Origin: Amyelois transitella
Taxonomy: Eukaryota > Arthropoda > Insecta > Lepidoptera > Pyralidae
Length of the DNA stretch: 64,000 nt
Assembly: GCF_032362555.1 (NCBI RefSeq)
Contig: NC_083515.1
Span: forward strand, 3,197,001 to 3,261,000
Direction of reading: 5' to 3'
Positions 1 to 12,010 of this stretch are shown here, in pieces (within the stretch, counting starts at the first letter, position 1; each line of letters opens with the position of its first letter). The notes below the pieces were generated by a model. It saw only the letters and a program-made list of their open reading frames with translations. It searched no databases and was not told the DNA's origin. A program made the translations under genes and the position numbers.

Positions 1-1084
1 ACTTAAATACAATAAAGTAGTATGTTACATTGAAAGTTATTTCCAAAACTGTGACGTAAATGACATAAGAATCTTAGACTTGTTACTTTGTCACATTTGT
101 TATTTTTGGTGCCCTTAGCAACAAAATATAACGCATCTCCTACAAGTTTAAAACACATTGACCCATTGAACATAACACAACATTTTTACGACCGTAAAAC
201 ATAAGATGTTATAGGCAGATGTTATTTAACAAATTAATTCAGAAATTGTATTCTCACACCATAAAAATCTTCTGTTATGCTTAATTTAACATATTTTTCT
301 AGTTATCACTGAAGCAGTAATAATATACGATGTAAAAGTGAAGAAATGAATGTAGTATCGGTTTCAATTGGTTTATAAACGACCAATTAAAATGTAATAA
401 AACGCCGTAGGTGCTTGTAATTATGGTACATTTTTTATAGTATTTTGATAGATATCTTTTCCTATGTCTTGTCCGCGTGAAAGTAAATATGAATGAAAAG
501 AGAAAACATATTCGATTTTGCCTTTAACTAGTAACTTTTATATCTTTCATATTTTGACAACACGGACTACGGTATACTAGTTATTATTTTTACAACAAGT
601 ACTTAATGAACTTTTTGATAAGTAAGTAGGCTGTCTAATATGAATGACCTTAGGTTTCTCTGGTATTCACTAAAGTTATAGTGCCTTTTTTCCGTCATTA
701 TCTTGTTGGCGTTAAACTAGGGTGCATCCCCAGTTCTTTTCTATATAATGGAATAAAATAACCAATATCATTAAAAATTTCATAAACGACAACAACAGGA
801 GACATCACACCAACATATATACTAACAAGAGTTCCTTTGTCTGTCCTGGTGTACGTAGCACGCCTTTATTAACCTCAGGGAGGGTCTTTGTTCGCTGTAT
901 TTGTTGCAGCAACGAGGTCTATATTGCAGCTAGCGCAGGTTTAGACAATTTTCTCAAAAGTCAGTGAAAATTTCGAAAGAGAAACATGTTGTGTTAGCTT
1001 TGCTTCGTTTTACTGAGATTTTTCAATAGAATATTTCTTTTTGTTTTATTTGAACTGGAAAAAAAGGAAATAAGAAAGAAGATT
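1..1084. other. Intergenic, no feature recognised
   Basis: AT-rich sequence without a convincing ORF, RNA gene or terminal-repeat structure on either strand. I see nothing in it that I can name. Confidence 0.5.
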
Positions 1085-1290
1085 TAAAGATATGAAAGAT
1101 AATTGGTCGTGTTGAGAGGATGAATTTACTAAACAGTATAAAAGCAGAGGGTAAAAAAGTATTGCTTGGAATGAAAAGGGTAAGAAGAACGCACCTTGAT
1201 CAAATCGAAGATGTGTTGGTTAAAGATTAGGTCAAGAGTATCCTAAACCGATGAGCTTGCAGAATCAATGCAAGATGAAGAAATTAAAAA
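1085..1290 (+). repeat. Decayed 3'-end fragment of the window's LINE family
   Basis: Conceptual translation gives degraded versions of the LINE C-terminus found intact at 3600-3890: a GRVERM-like motif near 1107, an RRTHLDQIEDVLVK stretch near 1180-1226, then an in-frame stop (TAG) at the position of the Gln after the Lys-Gly. The same block order (GHVERM, RPRRTYLDQI, then the basic tail) occurs in the intact copy, so homology is clear although the reading frame is broken. Confidence 0.65.
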
Positions 1291-2619
1291 AATATGATTA
1301 TCTTTCAAAGAATAGTAGGTACTAACATTTAATTTATTTTCATTTCGATTTAATAAAATGCGATTACTAAGAAAAAAGTTTTAGAAATCTCCATGCAAGA
1401 AATCATCATCTCAAGTCTCACAATAAGGTTTATGTCTAGTCTCAAAATTAATGGATATTATGTGCCACTAGAAGTTTAGCCGCTTTTTTCATTTAAAAAA
1501 GCTGAACTGTCGATGCTATTTCATGATATAATAAAATATGTTACCAACATTCCCCAGATCCCATCAGCTTATAAAACCGTTTGCCCAAAGCGCAACGACA
1601 TCGATAATGTTTTATATCACCGACAACTGAAATACCACATGAGCAAATATGTATATCATAGAGTACAGTAATTCCTCTAACTTTGATTTCAGACGATAAA
1701 TATTTTAGTTATATTGTCAGTATAAATTTGGAAGGCAAGTTCTTGCAGTATAATTTTTCAATGTCATTATTTTTAGGTACTTGAAGTACCTATAGTTAAA
1801 TCATAAGAAGTCGTACTTTTTTAATGAACAATACTTTTATTTTAGTTTGATGTGTTATAAATTTAAATACATATTCAAAAACATCGTATCATGCATTCAT
1901 AGTATCACATTTATTTGCAGATCGAATGTGTCAATAAAATCTTCTTACTCGATTTCCACTACTCTCGTACTTACTCATGAGGCGGCCAGCTACCGGCGAT
2001 ATGCAGTATAACAAGTGAAATTTTCACAAACTATTTTGTCGGATTTTTTATCCAAAATTCAATCTGCGGTGCGAACTTTTTGCTAAAAAAATAGTTAGCC
2101 GGTGTCTGTCACGTTTTCGAACCATGTATTTCGTTATGTGATGCCGGCTTTTTGCTGCTTTTACGATTTAAATGTCACGTACAAAATTTGTAATTAAAGC
2201 TGATGGAAGGCAACGTAGGCAGACATCACGGCGATGAACTTCATACTTCTTTAATCTGTTAATATCTTATTAAGTTGGTCCTGGGCACAGATTTTTTTTT
2301 TAATTATAGAAATAAAAATACGCTATCTTCGCCGTAACTTTCTCTTTGATAAATAGATAGAATAATAATGCATGCCCTTTAATGCACATAAAATTATAAC
2401 AATAAATTTATCTGAAGCTCGTGTTAAGGTAATGTACAAATTTTTTAAATGTGTAGTTTGAGGCTTAATAGAAAAGAAAAGAAAACTTTAATAATTATCA
2501 TCGTTACTTTATGCTTATATTTAATATGTATTGTTACTTCTTATATTTATTATTATAATATAAATATTATCTTATATTTATTGTAAAAAGTCAAAATTAA
2601 AAAAAAATATATATGCAAC
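1291..2619. other. Intergenic, no feature recognised
   Basis: AT-rich with short homopolymer runs. No ORF, no terminal repeats and no recognisable SINE or LINE part. The last 13 bases before the LINE are its target-site duplication (2620-2632). Confidence 0.5.
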
Positions 2620-3890
2620 TGTTACAGTTTGTTACTGATGACAAAATATGGGATGCTCAAGCGGGATTTCGAAAGGGAATGGGATGTACTGATCAGGTCT
2701 TTTCCTTGCGGTGCATAGCCGAAAAGTTTTTGGCCAAGAGTCAAAAAGTCTATTGCACATTCGTAGATCTGGAAAAGGCCTATGACAGAGTTGAGAGGAA
2801 TGAATTGTGGTCAGCACTTTCTATGCATGGGGTGAGCAGTCTCTTAATACGAGCACTGAAATCCTTATATGAGGATTCGAGTGCTTGTGTCAGGATAAAC
2901 GGAGCGCACACTGAGTGGTTTAAGATTGAGAAAGGCGTTAGGCAAGGATGTGTTGCGTCACCGTGGCTGTTCAACCTATTTATGGATAGCTGTTTGACAG
3001 ATTTGAAAGAGTCTAAAAGTGGATTAAGGATGAATGAGTTACTCGTCAAATGTCTGCTCTATGCCGACGATCAGGTTATACTGGCGTCATCAGCGGAGGA
3101 GTTACAGGAGATGGTAAACTGTATGCATGAAGCTTTAAAAGAGAAAGGAATGAAAGTGAACGTAAGTAAAACTAAAACACTGGTTTTTGAAATGGACAAA
3201 GAAATGACAGCATGTAATATTTTGATTGGAGGAGAAAAAGTGGAGCAAGTGAAAGAGTTTGTATATCTAGGATCAAAGTTTACATCAGATGGCAAGTATG
3301 ATAGTGATATTGAAAGGAGAGTGAACGCGGGGAACATGGTGAATGGAGCTTTGCATGCCTTTATGAGCAGTCAGAAACTATCCAAAAAGGCTCGACTGGC
3401 TGTGCACAGGGGCGTGTTGGTCCCGACATTAATGTATGGGAGTGAAAGTTGGGTATGGCAAAAGAAGCATGAAAGCAGAATAAATGCAGTGGAAATGAGA
3501 GCGTTAAGGAGTATGATGGGTGTGAAATTGAGTGACAGGATAAGGAACAGCGTGATAAGGGAATGTTGTGATGTGAAAGAAGATGTAGTTACAGGAATAG
3601 AAAAGGGTATGTTAAGATGGTTCGGTCATGTGGAGAGGATGAATGAAAGCAGGTTGACTAAGCAGATATACAAGGAGAGTGTGGAGGGAAAGGTCGGAGT
3701 GGGAAGACCTAGACGAACGTATCTTGATCAAATTAAGGACGTCCTGGTAAAGGGTCAGGTCAAAAGTACCCGAAACCGCCGAGCTTGTATGAAGAGAGTT
3801 ATGAATGTGGACGAAGCGAAAGAAGTATGCAGAGATCGTGGCAAGTGGAAAGAGGTAGTCTCTGCCTACCCCTCCGGGAAAGAGGCGTGA
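2613..3890 (+). CDS. Reverse transcriptase of a non-LTR retrotransposon, N-terminally truncated
   Basis: The open frame is 425 codons. The first six or seven residues come from target DNA, so the ATG at 2613 is accidental and not the element's own start. Visible RT landmarks: QAGFRKG (about residues 16-22, the fingers motif), FVDLEKAYDRV (about 50-60, first catalytic Asp), RQGCVASPWLFNLF (about 110-123), and the catalytic YADD at residues 150-153. A C-terminal region follows with YGSESW, WFGHVERM (about residue 335-342) and RPRRTYLDQI, a pattern common in RTE/CFDP2-like insect LINE proteins. The endonuclease domain and the start of RT are missing, so the copy should not be autonomous. Clade assignment is tentative; RT identity is certain. 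Confidence 0.9.
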   Translation: MQLLQFVTDDKIWDAQAGFRKGMGCTDQVFSLRCIAEKFLAKSQKVYCTFVDLEKAYDRVERNELWSALSMHGVSSLLIRALKSLYEDSSACVRINGAHTEWFKIEKGVRQGCVASPWLFNLFMDSCLTDLKESKSGLRMNELLVKCLLYADDQVILASSAEELQEMVNCMHEALKEKGMKVNVSKTKTLVFEMDKEMTACNILIGGEKVEQVKEFVYLGSKFTSDGKYDSDIERRVNAGNMVNGALHAFMSSQKLSKKARLAVHRGVLVPTLMYGSESWVWQKKHESRINAVEMRALRSMMGVKLSDRIRNSVIRECCDVKEDVVTGIEKGMLRWFGHVERMNESRLTKQIYKESVEGKVGVGRPRRTYLDQIKDVLVKGQVKSTRNRRACMKRVMNVDEAKEVCRDRGKWKEVVSAYPSGKEA

Positions 3891-3911
3891 TTTTATGTAT
3901 GTATGTATGTA
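2633..3911 (+). mobile_element. 5'-truncated non-LTR retrotransposon insertion (LINE) with (TATG)n tail
   Basis: The body starts abruptly inside the reverse-transcriptase domain and ends in a (TATG)n tail at about 3893-3911. The 13-base string TGTTACAGTTTGT lies at 2620-2632 and again at 3912-3924, directly outside the element, so these are the target-site duplications of one target-primed insertion. The 3' boundary is blurred by up to two bases because the tail also ends in TG. The ORF is still open over its whole length, which suggests a young copy. Decayed relatives of its 3' end lie at 1085-1290, 5630-5950, 7020-7105, 18715-18800 and 51350-51492. Confidence 0.9.
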
Positions 3912-3924
3912 TGTTACAGTTTGT

Positions 3925-5534
3925 CATTACAAGAATGTAACAATGCTCAACGTCTTAACACCGAGCAAATTACACTGATTGACTCCAAAATAATTTCGTG
4001 ACTTGTGTTGTGTGATACTTATTCAATGAAACTTTAATTTTAAAAATAATCATTCAAGACCTAAGCCAATCAAAAAAATATTGTTTTTCATCATGATATC
4101 ACCGTAATCACAGTTGTTCTAATACGCGATCTGCGATTAAATGGTTATGTACCAGTTGCACCAAAAAGTCGTCAAATAAGCCTGTTCAATATAAATCGGA
4201 ATATAATACTATAAAATGTTCTTTAAATTGCCTTTTTAACGATCTGTTCCAATAAATAGCTCAATCGAACGAACAAGGGCCCAATCAACCGTAGTTACTC
4301 GGCAAGTCATATGTTCCATCGATGATATTCCTTAACCAATTCATAGTTCAATAGCTCAATTCAATGCTCCGAAGGTTGAATTACTTGCTACTATTAAACT
4401 CATAAATATCTAGTTTCCTATACATCCTAAATTTAAATTCTATAATTATCAATTTCTTACAAGATTATTGTAAAATCCATTCTTGACTTGTCAAGAGTTC
4501 TAAAAATAACGGGCCCATTAAATAAATTGAAACGAATTCCGTTGACAACTAAATTGTGGATATTCCAACAAAAGTGAATTTTGAGAGACAACACCTTTGT
4601 TCTTGATTGAAATTTCCGGAATAGCAATTTTTATTTTATTCAAAATATCATTTTTATAAGTACGTGTTCAAAAAGGTATGGCCCATAACCGATAAAAAAT
4701 ACGCGTTAATAACAGAAAATTCAGCGTGAACCCGAAAAACAGTTACAAAGAACATATTAATGTGTGAGGTAAAAGAGGCAGAGTGGTTATAAATTTTTAT
4801 GCGCGCATTATGTCACATCACACTGCCGACGACGACGCATACTTACTTTAATATTAAGTATCTTGAAGGAAAGATAATAATATTATATGACAACAACAGG
4901 TAAGATGATCGGGAACTAAATATCAAAGCTGCAAATGTGCATAAATTAGACAAAAAAAAAATACAAAATGGGAAATTAAAGATCTTCCAGCCTTATGAAG
5001 AGTATCTTTACTCTATTATAATTATTGATCTAGAAAAGTAATGTCCTTAATTAAATATGTATATAAAACTAAATTTGCCTAACACTCTGATCTTATAGGA
5101 AATTAAAGTAACCAATGTTACCTCTAAAAGTTTGTTAACTTTATTTATCTTCTAAGTATCTCAAGTAGTTAATTAACGTTAATTCGTTACAATAAATTGT
5201 TTTTAACTCTTTCATTGAACCTCAATATTACGCATTTGTTCTCGATCAAAGTTCTACATCATCATTACATTAGATTACCCAATTCAATTAAACCCATTAC
5301 TAACAAATGATTAGCAGATTTCTACCGGATTGACATAACAATGAACAAACAAACTCACTGAAAGTGTATCTATTGGATTTCATTGTGCTGTCAGTTGAGA
5401 CCGTTAAATTTGTTCGGTTTTGCAAGAAACTTCTACTCACAATTTCACTAAGTTGAAATAAGTTTTCTTTTATATACATATACCTAATCACGTCTTTATT
5501 ACTTACGGAGTAAACAGACCCAAGTCTTGTTAAG
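3925..5534. other. Intergenic, no feature recognised
   Basis: AT-rich non-coding sequence downstream of the LINE. The ORFs present are short and look like random open frames. No repeats or RNA genes recognised. Confidence 0.45.
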
Positions 5535-5950
5535 ACTGAAAGCCTTCAGCTGTATGGAAACCTTCAAATTGTGACTTTGAGAGGTTTATGGACAAGTTTT
5601 CTTTTAATTTTAAAACAATGTAGCAAATCATGCATCTATCTCGGTGTGGAAGGCAAAGATCTCCATAAACTCTCCACTTGTTATTATCCCTGTAAATATC
5701 TTTTGCTTCATCCAAATTAAGCAATTGCTCATGCATAGATCGTCGGTTTAGACTCTCGACCTAACTCTAGTGATGTATTTTAAAGATGAAGTTACCAAAC
5801 CAAGCGTCAAATTGGAGTTTTATCCCTAGAACATACATACATCAAATCACCTTTTTGTCCCAGAAGGGTAGGTAGAAACAACAACTATCTTTATCCACAT
5901 TAATAACTCTCGTAATGCAATTTGTTCCTATTACCCCAAATTCCGGTTAA
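5535..5950 (-). repeat. Decayed LINE/SINE 3'-end fragments
   Basis: Two adjacent minus-strand pieces. At 5630-5745 the complement encodes a degraded LINE tail (EAKDIYRDNNKWR, matching EAKEVCRDRGKWK of the intact copy), and at 5830-5940 a second tail begins with an ACATACATACAT remnant of the microsatellite and continues into the same region. At 5535-5600 there is a fragment resembling the inner part of the main SINE family (CTTCAGCTGTATGG). Confidence 0.6.
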
Positions 5951-7019
5951 TTTACGGTTTCATCAGAAAAATCTTCTCTTAGTTTACAAAATATGGACGT
6001 ATCAACTCACAGCCTAAACTACCAGTCAGTCATTCAATCAGATAAATACAAGTCGGCACATAATAATCGTAGATCTGCATAAAAACTATAATGTCAGCTT
6101 ATTTTTTTCAGTAACTAATTAACTACAATAGTTTTATAATAGCTGGTATCAATAACCACGATCTTTTATGCCTTCATTCAATAACGAACACATCAAAAAG
6201 TTAATTACAAAGGTGACAACCTAATCGGTATTAACAGTAGAACAATCATATCTTAAATTGAATTTTGTGGCTTAATAATAAAGTATATTTTTGATTACCA
6301 GGAAGAACAAGCGGAACAGTTGTCAAAGAAGTAGATAAACTATATACCTACTGTCCTTATAAAATAAAAATAGTTCAGATGTGTCACTCTGTCTTTACAT
6401 GAACTTAGCACTTATTCAGACTAGTTGAGAAATTCTACCTTTCAATTGTAGAAAATATAATATCCGCCAATCAAAAGAAAATCTTCCTAGTCTTGAATAT
6501 CTTGTAAGGATTCGACTCAGGATTTTTGAAGAATACCCTTTACAAACAAAGGTATAAATTTACTCTGTAAATATATGTAAGTAAATAATTTTTCATTGAG
6601 AACTGACGGACATAAAATAACTATCATTAATATTACAAATTTTTGTGCAAAAAATGTTGAGTCTCAAATTGACACTTCTACACACACTTTAGTTTGCGAT
6701 ATGGGATAATTTACAGACATCAATCATTTATGCTTTAACTAGCTGCTGTAATAGAGCATTGACAACAAGCTATTATGTTGGTTAAGTTTAATTACTTAAC
6801 TATGTGGGCAGGCAGATTCGATTTCTTCGGTGACAGCAATATATCATTAAAGTAATTAACTAACTTTATATCCTTTTTTTATATTAAAGTGATAACTGAT
6901 AAACCATCAATTTTCGTAAGAATGTGCCATGACACAACTTATTGGCTATTTGATCCAAAGGAATACAAAAAGCATTGATTTTTTTAAATAGAACACTAGA
7001 CTAACGTAACTTCACCAAA
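5951..7019. other. Intergenic, no feature recognised
   Basis: AT-rich non-coding DNA with no convincing ORF, repeat termini or RNA gene. Confidence 0.45.
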
Positions 7020-7340
7020 TCGGCGACGTTCAGGTGAAAAGTCAGGTTAAGAGTCATATTAAATCGACGAGCGTGAACGAAGAGAATGCTGAATGTGGAT
7101 GGAGCCTTCTTTCGCTTGATGGCCCATAAGGGAATGTGACTCGGAGAAAGTGACTGCTATCCCATCGCCTAAAAGAAAAATCCCAAGTTTACTTTAGCTG
7201 TTCCTAATGGAAATGTGATTCGAAGATAGTGTCAGGCTGCTATCGCATCGTTTAAAATAAGAATTCCAAGTTAATAAGCCTTTCCCTTAATTTATTTTTA
7301 CAATCTGCACGGAAAGAGAATCAGCTCTCACAGTACGATT
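7020..7340. repeat. Composite of LINE-tail and SINE fragments
   Basis: 7020-7105 on the plus strand matches the LINE 3' region (GTGAAAAGTCAGGTTAAGAG, then the GAATGTGGATG segment). It runs directly into two minus-strand pieces of the main SINE family at 7110-7190 and 7195-7340, each with the CCATCGCCTAAAAGAA...CCCAAGTTT-like core. The order and orientation suggest nested or recombined insertions that have since decayed. Confidence 0.6.
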
Positions 7341-7344
7341 TTCG

Positions 7345-8371
7345 TTGCTACTGCAGGACTTGACTGTGAACCTGAGCGTTCCAATTTTAAAATAAATACG
7401 AGCACAGAGAAACTAGTGTTGTGCTCGATTCCACGATAAATTACTAGTTTTAATCACTGTTATCGAGTACAAGTGTCGCTGTGACTGCGTGATGCGGAAC
7501 GGGCGCTTGACCGCGAATTGCGTCTTTTCGCGCCATATTTGGCAACATGGCGGCCGCTGATTCTTCCTAGAAATTCATGTTTTTAGAATCAATTTCCAGC
7601 TCAGTGACTAGGATACAATGCAATCTAATCTGCGCCTAAACAGTTTCGATTGTCTCAGTAACCTTGAGAAGTAAAATATTATTCTTTATACAATCTTACA
7701 ATTATTTACTGTAACAAGGTTTCTGTTTTCGAGATTATATTGTTACCTTTTCAGCCGTTGATTATAATGGATTGAAACTTACGTAAAAAATTAATTTGAC
7801 ATCATTTCTGAATTTATCAAGTACAATTTGCCTTGTATTAATTTATTCTCAGGCAGCCTGGGAGAGTTACATTTGCGGTAAGGCCGCCTTATGTACTTAC
7901 CCACTTTTTGTATTCTTCTGATTTTTCTATGCGTTTTTACTTTTTTGTATATTATCTCTTCTTTATTTTTGTGATTTGTGATGATTTTTTTCAAACTTTT
8001 AATAGAGTCGCTTGCATGGTAATTTTTTTATGCAACACATTTTGTCTCTATTTCAAAAGTCATTGTCAACTTTTTCATTTTAATAAAGAATATAGCGACC
8101 ACTACAAAAAATACTGAACTACCAGTTTTAGTTGAACCAATAGCCAGTTCATCTTTCCGAGATAGCATCACGCCGACTACCGACAACAGATCTGGCAGAT
8201 AGTGTTGTGCCCCATTAATAACTTGTCTAGTTGCGTGAGGAACGAGATTGTAAGTGAGAATTCACGAGACTGCTGAGCCCATACCATTGTATCTTCACTA
8301 ATTTACTTGATTTCTCCAAAAAAATTGAAAAACACCTTTGATGTTTAGTTGTACTTTAACATATATCTTAA
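7345..8371. other. Intergenic; short GC-rich ATGGCGGCCGC patch
   Basis: Mostly AT-rich. A short GC-rich island at about 7490-7560 contains CGCGCCATATTTGG followed by AACATGGCGGCCGC. That resembles the GCCAT core bound by YY1/Pho-type factors, but nothing proves function. No coding region seen. Confidence 0.35.
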
Positions 8372-8597
8372 TCACAACTAATATTATTAATGCGAAAGTA
8401 AACTTTGCTTGTTTATTTGTTACCTCTTTTAGCTATTAAACCAATCTTCTTGAAATTTTGTGCAAGTATATATAATTAAAAAGTTTTGGAGACGAAAAGT
8501 CAAAGGGTTCCTGTCATCTCGGTAAAAGGGTAAGTGCTAAATTCGCGCGTTTAGATGGTGCTAAATTGACGCGGGCAAAACTTCGGGTAAAAGCTAG
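8372..8597 (+). mobile_element. Non-autonomous Helitron-like element, short copy
   Basis: Starts near a TC dinucleotide followed by ACTAATATTATTAATGCGAA, has the conserved inner segment with CTATTAAACCAATCTTC, and ends GGGTAAAAGCTAG. The TAATATTATaAATGCGAA head and the CTAG end are shared with the copies at 15118-15379 and 23289-23470. No inverted repeats or target duplication are seen, as expected for Helitrons. The exact 5' boundary is uncertain by several bases. Confidence 0.65.
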
Positions 8598-8714
8598 TAA
8601 AGCTAGAAAATAAAGCAACTAAAGGGAAGCGATGGTTATAGAATAAATCTGATGTTCTTGCTTCCTTATCGAATTGATAAGTTAGGTATTAAGTTAAAGG
8701 TATGGGAAAGATTA

Positions 8715-8800
8715 GAAAAGCTCTCTCTCATCTCTGCGCGTTCCTGGTTGCACCCTCACCAGAAGTGTTTCGAGACCCAGGGTCCGCCTAAGAGATAAGA
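8715..8800 (-). repeat. Fragment of the tRNA-derived SINE family
   Basis: TCCTGGTTGCACCCTCACC and GAGACCCAGGGT match the tail half of the full copy at 21171-21539 (CCCGGTTGCATCCTCACC, GAGCCCAGGGT). Only the tail-side part is kept. Confidence 0.55.
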
Positions 8801-9051
8801 AAAGCTCCCATGTAGTAAATAACTCTTGTTATGCATTTTTCTTATTCCGTTAGTGCGTATTTTCCCTGTAACGTCTTTGCTTCTGTGTCATAGAACTGTC
8901 TAGATGTACGTATGTAGTACCGCTTATTTTTTTACTGTGAGCACCAAAGTTATGACAAGAGACATACAATACATATAGTCCCGTGTAAATACTTTGGCTT
9001 CCAGCCTTCCAGCCAAAGTAGCTATATGGCCTAAGAATGTTTGTATAGCAT

Positions 9052-9192
9052 AAACCAGCTGTATGCTATATGATAAAATTGAGATTCAAATAGTGACAGG
9101 TTGCTAGCCCATCACCTTAAGGAAGAATGCCAAACTTATAAGCCTGTCCCTAAGTCGCCTTTTATGACGGTGCCGGGGACCACACGTCCACA
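9052..9192 (-). repeat. Main SINE family copy, truncated
   Basis: Contains the family's diagnostic strings TTGAGATTCAAATAGTGACA, GGTTGCTAGCCCATC, AGTCGCCTTTTATGAC and the head complement CCGGGGACCACACG. The microsatellite-tail side is missing and an internal piece is deleted between the TTTTATGAC and the head. Confidence 0.8.
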
Positions 9193-12008
9193 GTAAGTAC
9201 ATTACTTAGTAGTAGAAAAAACGTGTAAGTGAAACTTCATCGAACAGAAATATCATGGTACGGTTTCTGCCTGTTGTCAGTGTTGCCAATAAATGTCACG
9301 GCCGTAACGGCTCTGTTGATCTTTTATTTATGTTTACTAGTTTACTTGTCTTGTTAAAACTGCTTGTAATCACATGTCTGAGACACTCCATTACAGATTA
9401 CAGCCAGTTGTACAGCGGTTATTACTGGGTAATACAAAAAACAAACAAACATTAAAATAGACCCCAACAAGAAAGGGTAACAGTTAATAATTGTGCGAAT
9501 AAACAGTGAGTTAATGTTTGTTTTCACGAATAAAACGCTGCTCGTTTAATTTTGGACGAAATTCCTTCATTACATTTTGAGATGAATAATAAATTTCTGC
9601 AGGAAGAAGCAACAGACGATAACTAGTTATAATCAATTGTTGTAACGCCCGCTTGTAACTCGAATTCATAGATTTGAACAAATGGCTTCTTAACCAACCA
9701 ACATCCCTATTGGAAATCATTATGAAACTTAAAAACCGATTTGTCTGTTTCTAGGACTGTCAATTCTTTGAAGCAAAGATTTATAGTTAAAGAAAAAATT
9801 AAACTTAAAAACAAATACTGTAAGTTTTGCTTAGCAGTTAAATAAAATTAGCATTCTTGTAATTTACAGAACAAACAATAGGAAATTTCAGGGTAAAAAG
9901 GGTCATTTTATAGATTTCCATGAAGCGTGGAAAATAACAAATGTCAATTTACTTTAGCAATGGACGCTTGTCATTTTGCCATACGAAACGAACTGGCCAG
10001 TAACACAACACGCCGATACCTCAATAACATGAGAAACACAAACACGCTAATCCCATAGTAAACATTGGATGTGGCCGAGGGCATTGTTTAAAAACCGAAC
10101 GCGTGCAGATTCTTTGTTTTTATTTGTTTTTTTTTTCGAAGTGGCCTGTTCTAAAATTAGATTTATAATACACTTTTTTTATTAACTGAAAAATCAGGGC
10201 GTCTCGGCAATTCAGCGGTTTCAACGTTGGCCATCGTTAAAAAAATTGGACAATTAATTTTCAGATAATATTTTTTTATTTAATTTAACACTTCTCATTT
10301 CCGAACATGGATTATAAATTATCGGTTATTTACATTCATGACCAAAAATTTTCATTAAAAAAAAAAATGCTTCCATTTGCAAAAGTCCGTGCATACTTAA
10401 ATTATGAATAAGTTCCTTCATAAAAATGGTATATTTTGCTCTTTGTTATGCGTTACCGCGATTTTATTGTTAGGTTAGCACTAAGTTTGTTTTTTATTAT
10501 GTACTGTTTGTAAAGATATTTTTAAGTAATGAATGAAAGCGTAACTGCTAAGAATAAATTTCGTCTAATTATCGGTTAAAACACCGATGTTACTTTGACC
10601 ATAAGAAACACAATGGCCAATCAAGCTTAATTATGTAAAAGTTAATATTGAGAAATTCTTTAAAAAAGATTTTTTTCTCAAAATTACCTTTTTGATTCGG
10701 TTGAGTACGGTTAATTGATAGTAGGTGCCGTGTTTTGAAAAAGATTTTGATTGCCTTAAATTTCAATTATTGCCATTTGGATATTGCAAATATAAAGATT
10801 TGCTTAGTCTTTAAATATGAAAATTATATTTGTTTTTCTTATTTGAACATAATTTTCAATAACATGAAATAAGAAAGATGAATGACTGACTGACTTATTA
10901 AATTAACTAATCAAAGAAAAGCCCAAATCGCCGGGGCCGGGGATTTGAAATTTATCATGTGGGCCTAATTGAATAATTTATGTTAATGTCTATGAAACCT
11001 GAGTATTAATGACGTCAACATAACAGATAGTTCAGGCAGGATTAGAGAAAATGGCCTGGAGAGACAGTTCGCTCAAGTTCATGAATCTGTGTGCTAAGGA
11101 CAGCGCGTATAACTAGAGATAAAGTTATGTTTAATTGATCGATATCGATTAATTTATTTTGTCTCATGGTAAGCAGTTAAGTCAACAGACACAAGAAACG
11201 GCCCGATTCAGGGCATATGCTTGAATCTATGTATCTATATACCTAATTAATGAAAAACAAAATAATCATTATTAAAAACTAAAAACTTAAGTCTTATTTA
11301 TATATACTTAAATATGTAACTGTCATTATGTAAGTACGCAAAATAAGTATAACCAATTTTGTTTTTAGCTTCGCTCAAGTATGGTTGTAATCATTTTATT
11401 TTAGGAAGACTTTAATTTATTTTCCTTATTAATGGCCGAATTCTCACGCGCCCTATAGGTACTACAAATACCCAAACTTCTGAAATGAAAACAGCATTGC
11501 GTGTGCAACGACAATACAAACCAAATTTTAATTTAATCGACGCGGGGACCCCCGAAATCGATAACACGGGTGCGGCCAACACTAGACAGCATGGCGCCGG
11601 TAATCCAATCCGGTCAAGAAAAAGAGGGTGCTTATTACCTTGCCATTCTATGTGAACAACGTCCGCTTTACATAGCCGGGTTACATCGGCCGTGACTTTC
11701 GCTTGACGACTATGCCTTCATAAATTCCCTTCATCTACAAAAGCGCGCTCCCTAATTAAGTAGGTAGGTATACTTCCGACCGTTTTTGACTCTGAAACTG
11801 GTAATATTTCTTCCCTTTATAAACTCGAACTATCATTATATATTTAGATATTACGAAACGAAATTTTAATCGTGTTTAGATAAAGTCCTGATAATATGCG
11901 ATTATATTTTTATTTAAAATTTCGTCTGAAGAAGCAAGAACCAATCAGTCTTAACCAGTCAAGCCTGTACAAACCAAACTTTGTGGTATAATAAAAAAAT
12001 TATAAATG
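9193..12008. other. Intergenic, no gene recognised
   Basis: AT-rich, with short random ORFs only. A GC-richer patch at 11,540-11,700 includes CAGCATGGCGCCGG. I see no RNA gene and no element termini in this stretch. Confidence 0.4.
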
Positions 12009-12010
12009 TA

